The notes: generated by a model not told the origin, from the sequence alone. A DNA stretch of 64,000 bases from Cohnella algarum (GCF_016937515.1 NZ_JAFHKM010000002.1:4769001-4833000), one strand, 5' to 3'. Positions 51,741 through 61,775 are shown, counted from the first letter of the stretch. Program-made: numbers and translations.

Positions 51741-53735
51741 TTGCGGTTCAAGTCGGCTTACGGATGTATGGTCATGGTGCTCGTCATCGCTTTGCTTGCG
51801 GCGTGCACGGGGGGCAACGAAACGGCAACGAACGGTAGCGGGACGCAGGCGCCGGCAACGGAAACGGCGGCGTCCCAGACGCCGACTTCGAGCAGCGGAC
51901 AAGCGTCCGGCTCCGGAGACTACAAGGAAGCGCCGATGCTGGCGGAGCTGGTGAAAGCGGGGACGCTGGCGAACGTCGCCGAGCGGCTGCCGGCCAAGGA
52001 AGACATTATGGTGGAGCCGGTCGTCGAAAAAATCGGACAGTACGGCGGCGAATGGAATTTCCCCTGGAACGGACCGGACGACAAATGGTCGATCGGCCTG
52101 CCGACGGAAGAGGCCCTGTTCCGCTTCAACAAGGAGGGGACCGGCGTCGAGCCGAACGTCGCCAAAGGCTACGATGTCAACGCGGACTCGACGGAGTATC
52201 TCATCTACCTGCGCAAAGGGATGAAATGGTCGGACGGCGTGCCGTTCACGGCCGACGACGTGATCTTTTACTGGGAGCATATGCTCCTTCCCGAAACGTT
52301 CGGCAAAGCGCTTTACGACTGCTATTATTCCGTCGACCCCGTCACCGGGGAAAAAGCGCGCGCGGACGTAACCAAGGTGGACGATTACACGGTCAAGGTT
52401 ACGTTCAAGCACCCGAACGTCATGTTCCTGGAGCGGCTGGCCATCGACAACAAATGGTTTTTCGCGCCGGCCCACTATTACAAAACGATTTTGCCGGAAT
52501 TTATCGGCGAGCAGGCGGCGCTTGCGAAGGCGAAGGAATACGGCTTCGAGGACCTGAAAAACTTCGGCGTATGGACGGGCTATTACTACTGGCTGTACTC
52601 GCAGCGCCCGACGCTGCGCGCCTGGGTCGCCAAAAACGACATGAACAGCGACCGCTTCATCATGGAGCGCAATCCTTATTATTTCAAGACGGACGCCGAA
52701 GGCAACCAGCTGCCGTACATCGATCGCATCGTGTTGACGAAAATGCAGGACAAGAGCCATAAACTGCTCGAAACGATGGCCGGAAACGTCGAAATCACGA
52801 CGTTCGATTTTACCGACTTCACGGTGCTGAAAGAAAACGAGCAAAAAGGCGGCTACCGCGTCATTCCGTGGACAACGCCGAATTGGTCCAGCACGGGCGT
52901 GCAGCTGAACCAGACGACGGAGGATCCGAAGCTGCGCGAGCTGTTCCAGGACATCCGGTTCCGCGAAGCGCTGTCGGTCGCGGTCGACCGCACGGAAGTG
53001 TCGGAGATCATCACGAACGGACTCGGCGAGCCGAGACAGGCTTCGGTGCCGGAAGGCCTGCCGAATTATCAGGAAGGCTGGGCGCAGCAGTGGGTGGAGT
53101 ACGACACGGCGCGCGCCGCCCGGCTTCTAGACGAAATCGGCCTGAAGTGGGATTCCGCCAACAAGTATCGGACGTTTGCGGACGGTTCCGCGCTTACGCT
53201 GACGATTTATCAGGAAGATACGGCTGACAACGAGAAATTTATCGAGTTGATCCGCAAGTATTACGAGGCGATCGGCCTGAGAACGGACGTGAAAATCGTC
53301 GATCAGGGCTCGTATTTCGACCTGAAGTACGCCAACAAAATCCCGGTGGCCGTCAAAACGGTAAGCATCGTCAACGTGGCGTTCCGTCCGGACGAGCTCG
53401 TGCCGCTGCGCGTCATCACGCCGTGGTTCGGACACTACGGGCTGTACACCTCCTCGCAAGGGAAGGAAGGCGTCAAGCCGGAAGGCGATATCGCCAAGAT
53501 TCTCGAGCATTGGGACAAGGTAAAGGCCGCGAAGACGAAAGAAGAAGTGCAAAAGTGGACCGACGAAATCGTCAAGCTGCATCAGAAAAACCAATGGGTC
53601 ATCGGCTACACGGGACCGACGCCGGTGCTCGTCGTGGCGAAAAACAATTTGCGGAACGTGCCGACGCTCGTCAGCTCGGACGAATTCCGCGGACTCGGAC
53701 ACGCGCATCCGGCTCAGTTCTTCCTGGAGTCGTAA
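51741..53735 (+). CDS. Extracellular solute-binding lipoprotein, family 5 (Opp/Dpp type)
   Basis: 664 residues from the TTG at 51741, which follows GGAGGGAG and gives a proper lipoprotein signal (GCMVMVLVIALLAACTGG); earlier starts bury the signal. SBP family 5 features: GMKWSDGVPFTADDVIFYWE, NPYYFKTDAEGNQLPYIDRI, REALSVAVDRTEVSEIITNG. Family 5 proteins bind peptides but in Paenibacillaceae often oligosaccharides; the LacI regulator upstream favours a sugar ligand. A terminator-like hairpin follows before the permease. Confidence 0.92.
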   Translation: MRFKSAYGCMVMVLVIALLAACTGGNETATNGSGTQAPATETAASQTPTSSSGQASGSGDYKEAPMLAELVKAGTLANVAERLPAKEDIMVEPVVEKIGQYGGEWNFPWNGPDDKWSIGLPTEEALFRFNKEGTGVEPNVAKGYDVNADSTEYLIYLRKGMKWSDGVPFTADDVIFYWEHMLLPETFGKALYDCYYSVDPVTGEKARADVTKVDDYTVKVTFKHPNVMFLERLAIDNKWFFAPAHYYKTILPEFIGEQAALAKAKEYGFEDLKNFGVWTGYYYWLYSQRPTLRAWVAKNDMNSDRFIMERNPYYFKTDAEGNQLPYIDRIVLTKMQDKSHKLLETMAGNVEITTFDFTDFTVLKENEQKGGYRVIPWTTPNWSSTGVQLNQTTEDPKLRELFQDIRFREALSVAVDRTEVSEIITNGLGEPRQASVPEGLPNYQEGWAQQWVEYDTARAARLLDEIGLKWDSANKYRTFADGSALTLTIYQEDTADNEKFIELIRKYYEAIGLRTDVKIVDQGSYFDLKYANKIPVAVKTVSIVNVAFRPDELVPLRVITPWFGHYGLYTSSQGKEGVKPEGDIAKILEHWDKVKAAKTKEEVQKWTDEIVKLHQKNQWVIGYTGPTPVLVVAKNNLRNVPTLVSSDEFRGLGHAHPAQFFLES

Positions 53736-53775
53736 TCCCGAGGCCGAGTTAGCCGGACCTTGACCAACGACGAAT

Positions 53776-53829
53776 GCCAGGGGGACGAAGGAGCCGATAG
53801 AACGGAACCGAACGCCCCCTGGCTTTTTA
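53776..53829 (+). terminator. Intra-operon terminator after the binding-protein gene
   Basis: GCCAGGGGG and CCCCCTGGC form a 9-bp stem with a 30-base loop, then TTTTTATT. Partial termination would keep the binding protein in excess over the permeases. Confidence 0.8.
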
Positions 53830-53858
53830 TTGAAATTCCGGAAGGAGTTATCGGCCCG

Positions 53859-54862
53859 ATGCTTCGCTACATTTCACGCCGAACGCTGGTCATGGTTCCC
53901 GTCGTGTTCGTCGTGTCCATGATCGTTTTCTTCATCATCCAGCTGCCGCCGGGCGACTTCGTCAGCGGCTACGCCGCCAAAATGGCGACCAGCGGCGAAA
54001 TCATGGACGAGCGGGCGCTCGCGCTGCTCCGCGAGTCGTACGGCCTGGACCGGCCGTGGTACGAGCAGTATTGGACATGGATTTGGGGGATCGTCACGGA
54101 AGGCGATTTCGGGTATTCTCTCAGCTACAATCGTCCGGTATCGGACATCATCGGCCAGTACATGGGCATTACGGTGCTGGTGTCGGTACTGTCGATGCTG
54201 TTTACGTACATCGTCGCGATCCCGATCGGGATTTTGAGCGCGGTGAAGCCCTATTCCTTTTTCGATTATTTGGCGACCGGCATCGGCTTTCTCGGCATGG
54301 CGATGCCCAACTTCCTGTTTGCGATCATTCTGATGTTCCTGTCGTTCAAGTGGTGGGGCGATCCGATGCTCGGCCTGTTTTCGCCGGAATTCGCGGACGC
54401 TCCGTGGACGGCCGCCAAGTGGGCCGATCTGTTTCAGCACATGATCATTCCGGTTATCGTCATCGGAACTTCCAATACATGCGAGCTGATCCGCGTCATG
54501 CGCGGCCAAATGCTCGACGAGATGTCGAAGCCCCACATCGCGACGGCTCGGGCCAAAGGGCTGCCGGAACGGCGCATTCTGCTCAAATACGCGGCGCGGG
54601 CCGCGATCAATCCGATCGTCAGCACGCTCGGCTGGTCGCTGACGACGATTTTCACCGGCTCGACCATTACCGCGATCGTCCTGAATCTCCCTACCCAGGG
54701 GCCGGTCATGCACAAGGCGCTGCTCAGCCAGGACATGTATCTGGCCGGCAGCTGGCTGCTGTTGATGGCTGTCTTTACGCTGATCGGGACGCTCGTTTCG
54801 GATATTTTGCTGGCGTGGCTTGATCCAAGGATCCGGCTCGAGCGGAAGGGGCCGGGGCATGA
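53859..54862 (+). CDS. ABC transporter permease DppB type, frameshifted at its 3' end
   Basis: About 334 residues, six membrane segments, start at ATG 53859 after GGAAGGAG. Motifs: IIQLPPGDFVSGYAAKMATS, SLSYNRPVSDIIGQYMGITV, and the EAA-type loop PHIATARAKGLPERRILLKY. As sequenced, the frame misses its stop and runs on to 55499 through the next gene. Adding one G to the GGGG at 54848-54851 gives RKGAGA and a TGA at 54860 overlapping the next ATG, the normal coupled arrangement. The listed end is for that repaired reading. Confidence 0.9.
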
Positions 54863-56072
54863 GCGTCGAGACGAAAACGGCGCCGCGCCGCCGCTTCCTG
54901 CGCGGAGAAAGGCCGGCGAAGCCGGAGCGGGCGGCCTCTCATTGGCGCCTGATGTACCGCGAGCTGAAACGGCACCGGCTAGCCCGGATCAGCCTGATCG
55001 TGCTGGCCGCGCTCTATCTGATGGCGCTGCTGGGCAACTTCATCGCGCCGCAGGGGCTCGAGAGCTACAGCAGCGAGTACATGAACAGCGCGCCGACGAA
55101 AATCCGGTTCGTCGATGCCGAAGGAAAGTTTCATCTCCAGCCGTTCGTCTACGGCTTGAAGTCCGAGCGCGATCCGGAAACGCTGCGCAAGCGGTTCGTC
55201 GAGGATCCGTCGCAAACGTACCCGATCAAGCTGTTCGTTCGCGGCGAAAGCTATTCCTTTCTCGGGCTGTTCGAAACGAACGTGCACCTGTTCGGAGTCG
55301 ACGAGCCCGGCCGGCTGTTTCTGTTCGGCACCGACGGCATGGGGCGCGATTTGTTCTCCCGCGTCGTCCTCGGAAGCCAGGTATCGCTGACCGTGCCGCT
55401 GGTCGGCGTTGCGATCAGCTTCGTGCTCGGCCTGCTGATCGGCGGCATATCGGGCTACGCGGGCGGACGCACGGATTCGGTCATTCAACGCTTCATTGAC
55501 ATCGTCCGGTCGTTTCCGACGCTGCCGCTCTGGATGGCGCTAGCCGCGGCGATTCCGCCCCGGGTCGGGGTGGTCGAAATGTTCGTGTACATCACGATCA
55601 TCATGGCGTTCATCGAATGGACCGGACTCGCCCGCGTCGTCCGCAGCAAATTCATCGCGCTGCGAAACGAGGATTACGTCACGGCGGCAAAAATCGCGGG
55701 CGTCGGCGATCTGAAGATCATTTTCGTCCATCTGGTTCCCGGATTCATCAGCTATCTCGTCGTCGCGGCGACGCTGGCCATTCCCGGCATGATCATCGGG
55801 GAGACGGCGATGAGCTTTCTCGGGCTCGGCATCCGTTCGCCCGCCACGAGCTGGGGCGTGCTGATGCAAGAAGCCCAGCAGATCGAAAACGTCGCGCTGT
55901 ATCCTTGGAAGCTGATTCCGGTGCTCTTCGTCATCGTAACGGTGTTGGCGTTCAATTTTCTCGGGACGGGCTTCGCGATGCGGCGGATCCGTACAGCCAC
56001 GAAAGCGGCAGGAAAGCGAAGGAAAAGAGGTGGCGCAAATGGCGCGGGCGAGACCGGCAGCTGCCGGCGTAA
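54859..56072 (+). CDS. ABC transporter permease DppC type, frameshifted at its 3' end
   Basis: About 404 residues with a long first extracellular loop (about 60-160), DppC motifs FLFGTDGMGRDLFSRVVLGS and an EAA loop NEDYVTAAKIAGVGDLKIIF. As sequenced it runs to 56589 through the ATPase gene. The family's conserved C-terminus NFLGDGLRDALDP appears in another frame: one G added at 55963-55965 gives FLGDGLRDAADPYSHESG and a stop at 56070-56072. The listed end is for that repaired reading. Confidence 0.9.
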
Positions 56073-57178
56073 CGAAAGAAGGAGCGGCCCCCGGTGCGGA
56101 CCTGCCGGCCGCCGAGGTGAAGGGGCTGCGCGTCGGCTTCCGGACGGAGGCGGGCATCGTGCAGGCGGTGAACGGGATCGACCTTGCGATCCCCCGCGGG
56201 CGAACGCTTGCGCTCGTCGGCGAGTCGGGCTGCGGCAAAAGCGTGACGGGCAAAGCGCTGCTGGCGCTGTTTCCGAAGCACGCCGAGACGGAGGGAGAAA
56301 TCTGGCTTGCGCCGGAAGGCGAAACGGGCGCGTCCGGCCGCTTCGATCTGCTGAAACTGAAGCCGAACGGCAAGGAAATGCGCGCCGTGCGCGGCGGCAC
56401 GGTGTCGATGATTTTCCAGGAGCCGATGACGGCGCTTTCGCCCCTGCATACAGTCGGGGATCAAATCATGGAGAACGTGCTGCTGCACCGTACCCGCAGC
56501 CGCAAGGAAGCGAAGGAAATCGCGCTCGACATGATGCGGCGCGTCGGCATCTCCGTGCCCGAGCAGCGGTTTCGCCAATATCCGCATGAATTTTCCGGCG
56601 GCATGCGGCAGCGCGCCATGATCGCCATGGCGCTGTCGTGCCGGCCCGCGCTGCTCGTCGCGGACGAACCGACGACGGCGCTCGACGTCACGATTCAGGC
56701 GCAGGTGCTCGAGCTGATGAAGCAGCTGCAGCGGGAAATGGGCATGGCGATCCTGTTCATTACGCACGATCTTGGCGTGGTCGCGGAAACCGCCGACGAA
56801 GTAGCGGTCATGTACTTGGGACGCATCGTCGAGAGAGCGCCCGTGCGCGAGCTGTTCCGCGATCCGAAGCATCCGTACACGAAGGGGCTGCTGCGTTCGA
56901 TTCCGAGGATCGGCGGCGGGGAGAGCCGGCTGGCCTCGATCGAAGGCACGGTGCCGCTGCCGCTCGGACGCCCCCCGATGTGCGGGTTTTACGAGCGCTG
57001 CCCGGACCGGATCGAGGGGCTTTGCAACCGGCATAACGTCCCGGAAACGCTCGCGGGCGACCGGCACCGGGTCCGCTGCTTTCTATACGGAGGGGCGGAG
57101 GCGGCCGAAGCGAGCTCGGAAGGCGAAGCGCGCCGCATCCCCGGCGGCGAGGCAAAGGAGATGGAATCGGATGGCTGA
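56039..57178 (+). CDS. ABC transporter ATPase, OppD/DppD type
   Basis: 379 residues. Walker [13 protein letters not shown]-loop [12 protein letters not shown], signature [15 protein letters not shown], Walker [14 protein letters not shown]-loop FITHDLGVV, and a C-terminal Opp-specific region with cysteines ([15 protein letters not shown]) that in relatives can hold an iron-sulfur cluster. I choose the ATG at 56039, 8 bases after AAAGAGG; a GTG at 56030 overlaps that site. It overlaps the next ATPase by 8 bases. Confidence 0.95.
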   Translation: MARARPAAAGVTKEGAAPGADLPAAEVKGLRVGFRTEAGIVQAVNGIDLAIPRGRTLALVGESGCGKSVTGKALLALFPKHAETEGEIWLAPEGETGASGRFDLLKLKPNGKEMRAVRGGTVSMIFQEPMTALSPLHTVGDQIMENVLLHRTRSRKEAKEIALDMMRRVGISVPEQRFRQYPHEFSGGMRQRAMIAMALSCRPALLVADEPTTALDVTIQAQVLELMKQLQREMGMAILFITHDLGVVAETADEVAVMYLGRIVERAPVRELFRDPKHPYTKGLLRSIPRIGGGESRLASIEGTVPLPLGRPPMCGFYERCPDRIEGLCNRHNVPETLAGDRHRVRCFLYGGAEAAEASSEGEARRIPGGEAKEMESDG

Positions 57179-58187
57179 AACGCTGCTTCAGGTGGAAGGA
57201 TTGACGAAGCTTTACCCGGGAAAGCGCAAAAATGCGCCGATTCGGGCGGTGGCGGACGTTACGTTCGAGGTCCGGCGGGGCGAAGTGTTCAGCCTCGTCG
57301 GGGAATCGGGCTGCGGCAAGACGACGCTCGGACGCTGCATCGTCCGCGGGCTCGAAGCGAGCTCCGGCCGGGTGCTGTACACGCCGGAAGAAGGGGAGAC
57401 GGTCGATTTTTTATCGGCGGACAAGCGCACGTACAAGCGGCTGCGCAAAGAGCTCCAGCTCATTTTTCAGGATCCGTATTCCTCGCTCAATCCCCGGATG
57501 ACCGTCTTCGACATCATCAGCGAGCCGCTGCGGGCGAATGCCCGGCTGGGGCGCCGGGAGCTGGAGGAGCGCGTGGCCGCGATCGCCGCGAAAACCGGGC
57601 TCGATCCGCAATATTTGCGCCGGTACCCGCATGCCTTTTCCGGCGGCCAGCGGCAGCGGATCGGCATCGCCCGGGCGCTCGTCACCGAGCCGAAGCTGGT
57701 CGTTTGCGACGAGGCGGTATCCGCGCTGGACGTTTCGATTCAGGCGCAAATCATCAATCTGCTGAAGGATTTGCGGGAACAGTTGAACATGACCTATTTA
57801 TTCATTTCGCACGACCTGTCCGTCGTGGAGCATTTGTCCGACCGGGTGGCCGTCATGTATTTGGGCCGGATCGTCGAGCTGGCGCCGAAAAACGAGCTGT
57901 TTGCGCGTCCGCTGCACCCGTATACGCAGTCGCTCCTGTCCGCGGTGCCCCTGCCGGATCCGGAGCTTGCGCGCGAGCGGCTGCTGCTTGAAGGCGAGGT
58001 GCCGAATCCGGCCGATCCGCCTTCCGGCTGCGCGTTTCACCCGCGCTGTCCGTTCCGGACCGAACGGTGCGAGCGGGAGGCGCCGCCGTTTCGGGAGATC
58101 ATGCCGGAGCGTTTAGCGGCTTGTCATTATGCAGGGGAGCTTGCGCTTCCGGGCGCGATCGGAACGAAAAAGGAGGCGGCGGAATGA
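57171..58187 (+). CDS. ABC transporter ATPase, OppF/DppF type
   Basis: 338 residues. Walker [13 protein letters not shown]-loop [12 protein letters not shown], signature [15 protein letters not shown], Walker [14 protein letters not shown]-loop [12 protein letters not shown], and the C-terminal [15 protein letters not shown] motif. It forms the heterodimeric ATPase with the preceding gene and powers the Opp-type transporter. Its TGA overlaps the HAD gene start. Confidence 0.96.
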   Translation: MAETLLQVEGLTKLYPGKRKNAPIRAVADVTFEVRRGEVFSLVGESGCGKTTLGRCIVRGLEASSGRVLYTPEEGETVDFLSADKRTYKRLRKELQLIFQDPYSSLNPRMTVFDIISEPLRANARLGRRELEERVAAIAAKTGLDPQYLRRYPHAFSGGQRQRIGIARALVTEPKLVVCDEAVSALDVSIQAQIINLLKDLREQLNMTYLFISHDLSVVEHLSDRVAVMYLGRIVELAPKNELFARPLHPYTQSLLSAVPLPDPELARERLLLEGEVPNPADPPSGCAFHPRCPFRTERCEREAPPFREIMPERLAACHYAGELALPGAIGTKKEAAE

Positions 58188-58750
58188 GGGAGAAAAAGGC
58201 TCTCGTCGTGTTTCTGGATTGCGGCGATACGCTGGTGGACGAAGGCAGCGAAGTGAAGGACGAGAACGGCATCGTGCTGCGGGCGGACCTGATTCCGGGA
58301 GCGAAGGAGACGGTCCGAACGCTCTACGAAAGAGGCTATACGCTCGCGCTGGTGGCGGACGGGGCGGCTCAGTCGTTCAAAAATACGTTGACGCAGAACG
58401 GCATTTACGATTATTTCGACGCGATGATCTACTCGGAGACGATCAAGGCGACCAAGCCCGACCGCCGCATGTTCAAGGCGGCCGTCGGGGCGCTCGATCT
58501 CGGAGAGGCCGACTACGGCCGGATCGTCATGGTCGGCAACAACCTGAGCCGGGACGTCAAAGGCGCCCGGGCGTTCGGCATCGCCTCGGTTTTTCTCGCT
58601 TGGACCCCGCGTTATCCGCACGTGCCCGCCGACGAAAGCGAGCGTCCGGATTACGTCATCCATGAGCCGCTCGAGCTGCTGGAGCTCGTCGAGCGATTGA
58701 ACGAGGCCGTCGAGGGCCGTTTGATGCAAATCGATCGTCAAAGGAGGTGA
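58184..58750 (+). CDS. HAD-superfamily hydrolase
   Basis: 188 residues. Motif I is VVFLDCGDTLVD (DxxDT replaced by DCGDT: first Asp nucleophile, Asp two after the Cys-Gly), motif II LALVADGA, motif III Lys in ATKPDRRMF, motif IV GNNLSRDVKGARAFG. Probably a small phosphatase. ATG at 58184 after AGGAGG, overlapping the ATPase stop, so it is part of the LacI-controlled operon and may act on an imported phosphorylated sugar; the substrate is not predictable. Confidence 0.88.
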   Translation: MREKKALVVFLDCGDTLVDEGSEVKDENGIVLRADLIPGAKETVRTLYERGYTLALVADGAAQSFKNTLTQNGIYDYFDAMIYSETIKATKPDRRMFKAAVGALDLGEADYGRIVMVGNNLSRDVKGARAFGIASVFLAWTPRYPHVPADESERPDYVIHEPLELLELVERLNEAVEGRLMQIDRQRR

Positions 58751-58898
58751 TGCGGCCGAATCGGCGGTCCCGTCCCGCTGCCGGTAACGGCCGAATCGGC
58801 GGTTCGAGAAGGGATTCGAGAGGGGAGAGAAGCCGGCGGGAAAGGACGCGGAAGTTCGGAAGGACGCGGGAAAGGATAACGAGAAGAGGAGTGAAACG

Positions 58899-59864
58899 AT
58901 GAAAAAAGGACGGAATTTGCGGAAACGGGCCGCAGGGCTTGCGATGGCGGCGGTACTGGCATTTACAGGCGCGGTTTTTCCGGAAAACAAGGCGGGCGCG
59001 GCAAGCGACCTCGATCTGGCCTACCGGTGGGCGCCGGTTCATATCCAGGATACGGACAGCACCGATTACGACGCGGACTTTTTGACCGCTGTCGATTTCG
59101 ACGGCGACTGGAACGCCTCGAACAATTGGGAAAACCAGGCGACGGACGTGAACCGCCTGAAAGGAACCGCGTATTACTCGATCGTCGAAACGTCCACGCA
59201 CTGGTACATTCTTTACGCGTTTTACCACCCGCGGGACTGGACGGACTTCCCGTTTTTCGGATTGGACGAGCATGAGAACGATATGGAAGGGCTGGTGTCC
59301 GTCGTTCGCAAGGACGGCACCGAATACGGCAAGCTGGAAGCGATGGTCACGACGTTCCATAAGGATTTCTACTCGTTCAAGCCGGCTGACAGCGCGTATA
59401 CGAACGGCGAAGAGACGATCGACGGCACGGTCCGCTTCCAGAACTACGGCGGCTTCGATCGCCCGGTGACGTTCCAGGAAGCGAAGGCGCACGGCATCAA
59501 GGCATGGGACGGGACGAGCTATGCGAATACCGATGTCGTCTATTATTATCCGAGCAAGGATACGGCCGAGGTGCCGGAAGGCGGCAACGATCGCGACGTG
59601 AAGTACAAGCTGGTGAACATATTCGAACCGAACGGCCTGTGGGATCATCGGAACGATCCGTTAACCTTCTCGAGCTGGGGCTCGTTCAACGGCAACAACG
59701 GAACGGGCGGCGCCAATGCGCCTTGGGGCTGGGGCGACCAGAACGACAGCAGCCTGCTGACGGGCGGCGAAATGGCGACCGATCCGGCGGAACTCATCTC
59801 CATCTATTTCGGCAACCGGGGGTCGTTCAGCACCGTTTATACGCGAAATCCTTACAACGGCTAG
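58899..59864 (+). CDS. Secreted protein, weakly Vps62/NPP1-like
   Basis: 321 residues with a signal peptide (GLAMAAVLAFTGAVFPENKA, cleavage near residue 35). The mature part starts DLDLAYRWAPVHIQDTDS and contains HWYILYAFYHPRDWTD and a D-E-H-E-N-D-M-E-G segment, reminiscent of Vps62/NPP1-like beta-sandwich proteins; the C-terminus is rich in Gly, Asn and Trp. No catalytic site is certain. The start follows GAGGAG, 148 bases after the HAD gene; a bidirectional terminator lies downstream. Confidence 0.8.
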   Translation: MKKGRNLRKRAAGLAMAAVLAFTGAVFPENKAGAASDLDLAYRWAPVHIQDTDSTDYDADFLTAVDFDGDWNASNNWENQATDVNRLKGTAYYSIVETSTHWYILYAFYHPRDWTDFPFFGLDEHENDMEGLVSVVRKDGTEYGKLEAMVTTFHKDFYSFKPADSAYTNGEETIDGTVRFQNYGGFDRPVTFQEAKAHGIKAWDGTSYANTDVVYYYPSKDTAEVPEGGNDRDVKYKLVNIFEPNGLWDHRNDPLTFSSWGSFNGNNGTGGANAPWGWGDQNDSSLLTGGEMATDPAELISIYFGNRGSFSTVYTRNPYNG

Positions 59865-59935
59865 TTCCGTGGGGAAAGGGTTCCCGAAAAAGGCAGCTGA
59901 GGTTAAGCTGTATCCCTAAAAATGATTGACGACGA

Positions 59936-59984
59936 AAAACGGAGCAGCGGCGGCCTTACCGGCGTCACTTGCTCCGTTTTTTCG
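59936..59984. terminator. Bidirectional terminator between convergent genes
   Basis: AAAACGGAGCA and TGCTCCGTTTT are perfect arms around a 23-base loop, with TT after on plus and AAAA-flanked T run on minus. It can end both the LacI-controlled operon and the convergent gene. Confidence 0.88.
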
Positions 59985-60017
59985 CGGCTGCGGATTTTGC
60001 GGCCGACGAAGCCGCAC

Positions 60018-60698
60018 TCACGCTTCGGCCGTTTCGCGAAGCTCCTGGAGCAGGGCGGTCATGCGAGCCGGAATTTCCGCCTTGAGCTCGTCCCAGGCAA
60101 CAAACATCGCAGGGTCCCATTCATAAGGCTCATACACTCCGGCGATGTCGAACCGGAACGTTCGCAGATGGGCCACGGCGAGCTCGTCGTCGGACGACGA
60201 CGTTTTGAAGGCGCCCTTGAACATGCCGGGCTCCAAGACGCCGCCCCTGCCCGCATGCGGACCGGTCGCCGCATGCAGGTTCGGCAGATGCTCGAACGCC
60301 TCTCGAACCGGCGCAAAGGCGTGCTTGCCGGGCTGCACGAACAGGCGGATTCGGCCGCTTTCGTCCATGTTGCCCCCGCCCGGCGCGATTCCCTTCACGT
60401 AAGAGCCGTGAAAGCTCGCTTCGCAATCGAAGACGTCGCCATCCGGAGACAGGTACACCCAAACGTGTTCCAGATCGTACAGATGCTCGATGTCGTAATC
60501 CCAGTAAACGGCATACTCGATGACGGCGCCAACCCGACGGCCGTCCACCTCGACGGTGCGGTCGAACGACGGGGAGGGCCCCGTTTTTTTCATCAGCGAT
60601 ACGCCCACCCGTACCGGACGAAACGGTTCGTTCCGGTCCAAAAACAGCTCCGGGGCGTGGCGGAGCGCAAGTTCCCGCCATTCAAGCCTGTCGCGCAC
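60018..60698 (-). CDS. Conserved protein of unknown function, Vps62-like motif
   Basis: 226 residues from a GTG at 60698, 9 bases after AAGGAG. No signal peptide or membrane segment. The middle (DIEHLYDLEHVWVYLSPDGD, EASFHGSYVKG, then LFVQPGKHAFAP) shows the D-x-E-H-V-x-V-Y, S-x-H-G and G-K-H-A pattern also found in Vps62/NPP1-type beta-sandwich families. I do not know the function. It is convergent with a secreted protein that shows a looser form of the same pattern. Confidence 0.75.
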   Translation of the reverse strand: MRDRLEWRELALRHAPELFLDRNEPFRPVRVGVSLMKKTGPSPSFDRTVEVDGRRVGAVIEYAVYWDYDIEHLYDLEHVWVYLSPDGDVFDCEASFHGSYVKGIAPGGGNMDESGRIRLFVQPGKHAFAPVREAFEHLPNLHAATGPHAGRGGVLEPGMFKGAFKTSSSDDELAVAHLRTFRFDIAGVYEPYEWDPAMFVAWDELKAEIPARMTALLQELRETAEA

Positions 60699-61057
60699 GG
60701 AGGCACTCTCCTTTTTCGAATCCCTATTGGTTGCGTCTTATGAACAGAATAACGGACAATCTTTAACGCCGTGTCAAACGTCGGCATTTTCGTAATGGGA
60801 CGCCCATTGAACGATAATGCGAGAAATGGTAAAATAAAGGGCTTCCCGAAAGGCTCGGACGCGATTCGCAAAGATGCGGAGCGCCAAGCGCGCCTTGGCT
60901 CAACGCGTGTGGCGGCATGGGCAGCACTACGCGGACGCCAAAACCCCGATCATCCGGGAGATCCTGGATCGAGCGAACGCGGCCTCACGGAAACCCGATC
61001 ATGACCGACCCGAATCGTAAATCGTCCTTTCTCTCGAGAGGCATGTTCTTATTTCAT
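60699..61057. other. Intergenic region, no secure gene
   Basis: An open frame at 60874-61020 (48 codons; KRALAQRVWRHGQHYADAK) looks protein-like but has no ribosome site and may be a remnant. Nothing else is supported. Confidence 0.4.
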
Positions 61058-61087
61058 TTGCCAATCGGGTCAAAGTGCGATTATAAT
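61058..61087 (+). promoter_or_regulatory. Promoter of the TetR/MMPL pair
   Basis: TTGCCA (61058-61063), an 18-base spacer, perfect TATAAT (61082-61087). The operator at 61105-61121 lies just downstream of the expected start. Confidence 0.7.
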
Positions 61088-61104
61088 ATTGAATCATACC
61101 AATA

Positions 61105-61121
61105 GTAAACGGGTGTTCATT
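61105..61121. promoter_or_regulatory. Operator copy 1 of the TetR/MMPL pair
   Basis: GTAAACGGGTGTTCATT, immediately before the TetR start codon. Reverse complement matches the site at 61759-61775 in all but the three central bases. Confidence 0.7.
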
Positions 61122-61122
61122 A

Positions 61123-61734
61123 ATGCAAACGTTAAAAGAAGAGATCGACAACAGGATTTTGTCCGCGGCATTGAACGAATTCGAACGGTTCGGTTACGCC
61201 AAGTCCTCCATGCGGCGAATTGCGGCGGAGGCAGGCGTGACAGCGGGCAATATATATCGCTATTACAAGGGGAAAGAGGATTTATTTCAAGCGCTCATTC
61301 GGCCTATATATCTTCAATTCATGAATTTGCTCCTGGCGATCAAAGCCGAAGTCGAGGCAAATCTTTCCGAACTTATAGGGGTTCCCGAGCAAATGGAGCT
61401 CGTAAACTCCACCTTGAACCGCCTGATCACTTTTCTGGAGGAATCAAGCAAGGAGGCCAAAATTCTTCTTACGCTAAGCCAAGGCTCCGCCTTCGAGCAC
61501 GCCAAGCAAGAGTTGACCGAAATTATCAACCAAATTTTCGAAAATGTCATGTTTTACAAGCAAGGGGACATCGGCCCCAAAGAAAAAACGGCCGTTGCCA
61601 TATTAGCCGCAACTTTGACGGAGGGGGTTTGCCTAACGCTGCAGATTGTAAAGGAAAGAGAGCAGATTCGATACGCCATACTGGAATTGGCGGCCGTATT
61701 CGGCGCCGGATTAAGGGAAAAAAACAAAACGTAG
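61123..61734 (+). CDS. TetR-family regulator of the MMPL transporter
   Basis: 203 residues with the TetR helix-turn-helix (ALNEFERFGYAKSSMRRIAA, then AGVTAGNIYRYYKGKEDLF). No clear Shine-Dalgarno; the ATG lies directly behind an operator copy. It precedes an MMPL transporter by 83 bases, and the same operator occurs again before that gene, so both are probably repressed by this protein. Confidence 0.9.
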   Translation: MQTLKEEIDNRILSAALNEFERFGYAKSSMRRIAAEAGVTAGNIYRYYKGKEDLFQALIRPIYLQFMNLLLAIKAEVEANLSELIGVPEQMELVNSTLNRLITFLEESSKEAKILLTLSQGSAFEHAKQELTEIINQIFENVMFYKQGDIGPKEKTAVAILAATLTEGVCLTLQIVKEREQIRYAILELAAVFGAGLREKNKT

Positions 61735-61758
61735 TCGCCGTCCTTAGTGTGCGCAAAA

Positions 61759-61775
61759 AATGAACAGCTGTTTAC
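61759..61775. promoter_or_regulatory. Operator copy 2, before the MMPL transporter
   Basis: AATGAACAGCTGTTTAC, with the perfect palindrome AACAGCTGTT at its centre; 42 bases before the transporter start. Confidence 0.7.

Noticed and set aside
53859..55499. A 547-codon permease with a 200-residue C-terminal extension
   Set aside because: The extension is the next gene read out of frame and is arginine-rich; one added G restores the normal stop, so it is not a real domain.
54859..56589. A permease fused to about 170 extra residues
   Set aside because: The same effect: the true C-terminus is present in another frame after a missing G, and the tail is the ATPase gene read out of frame.
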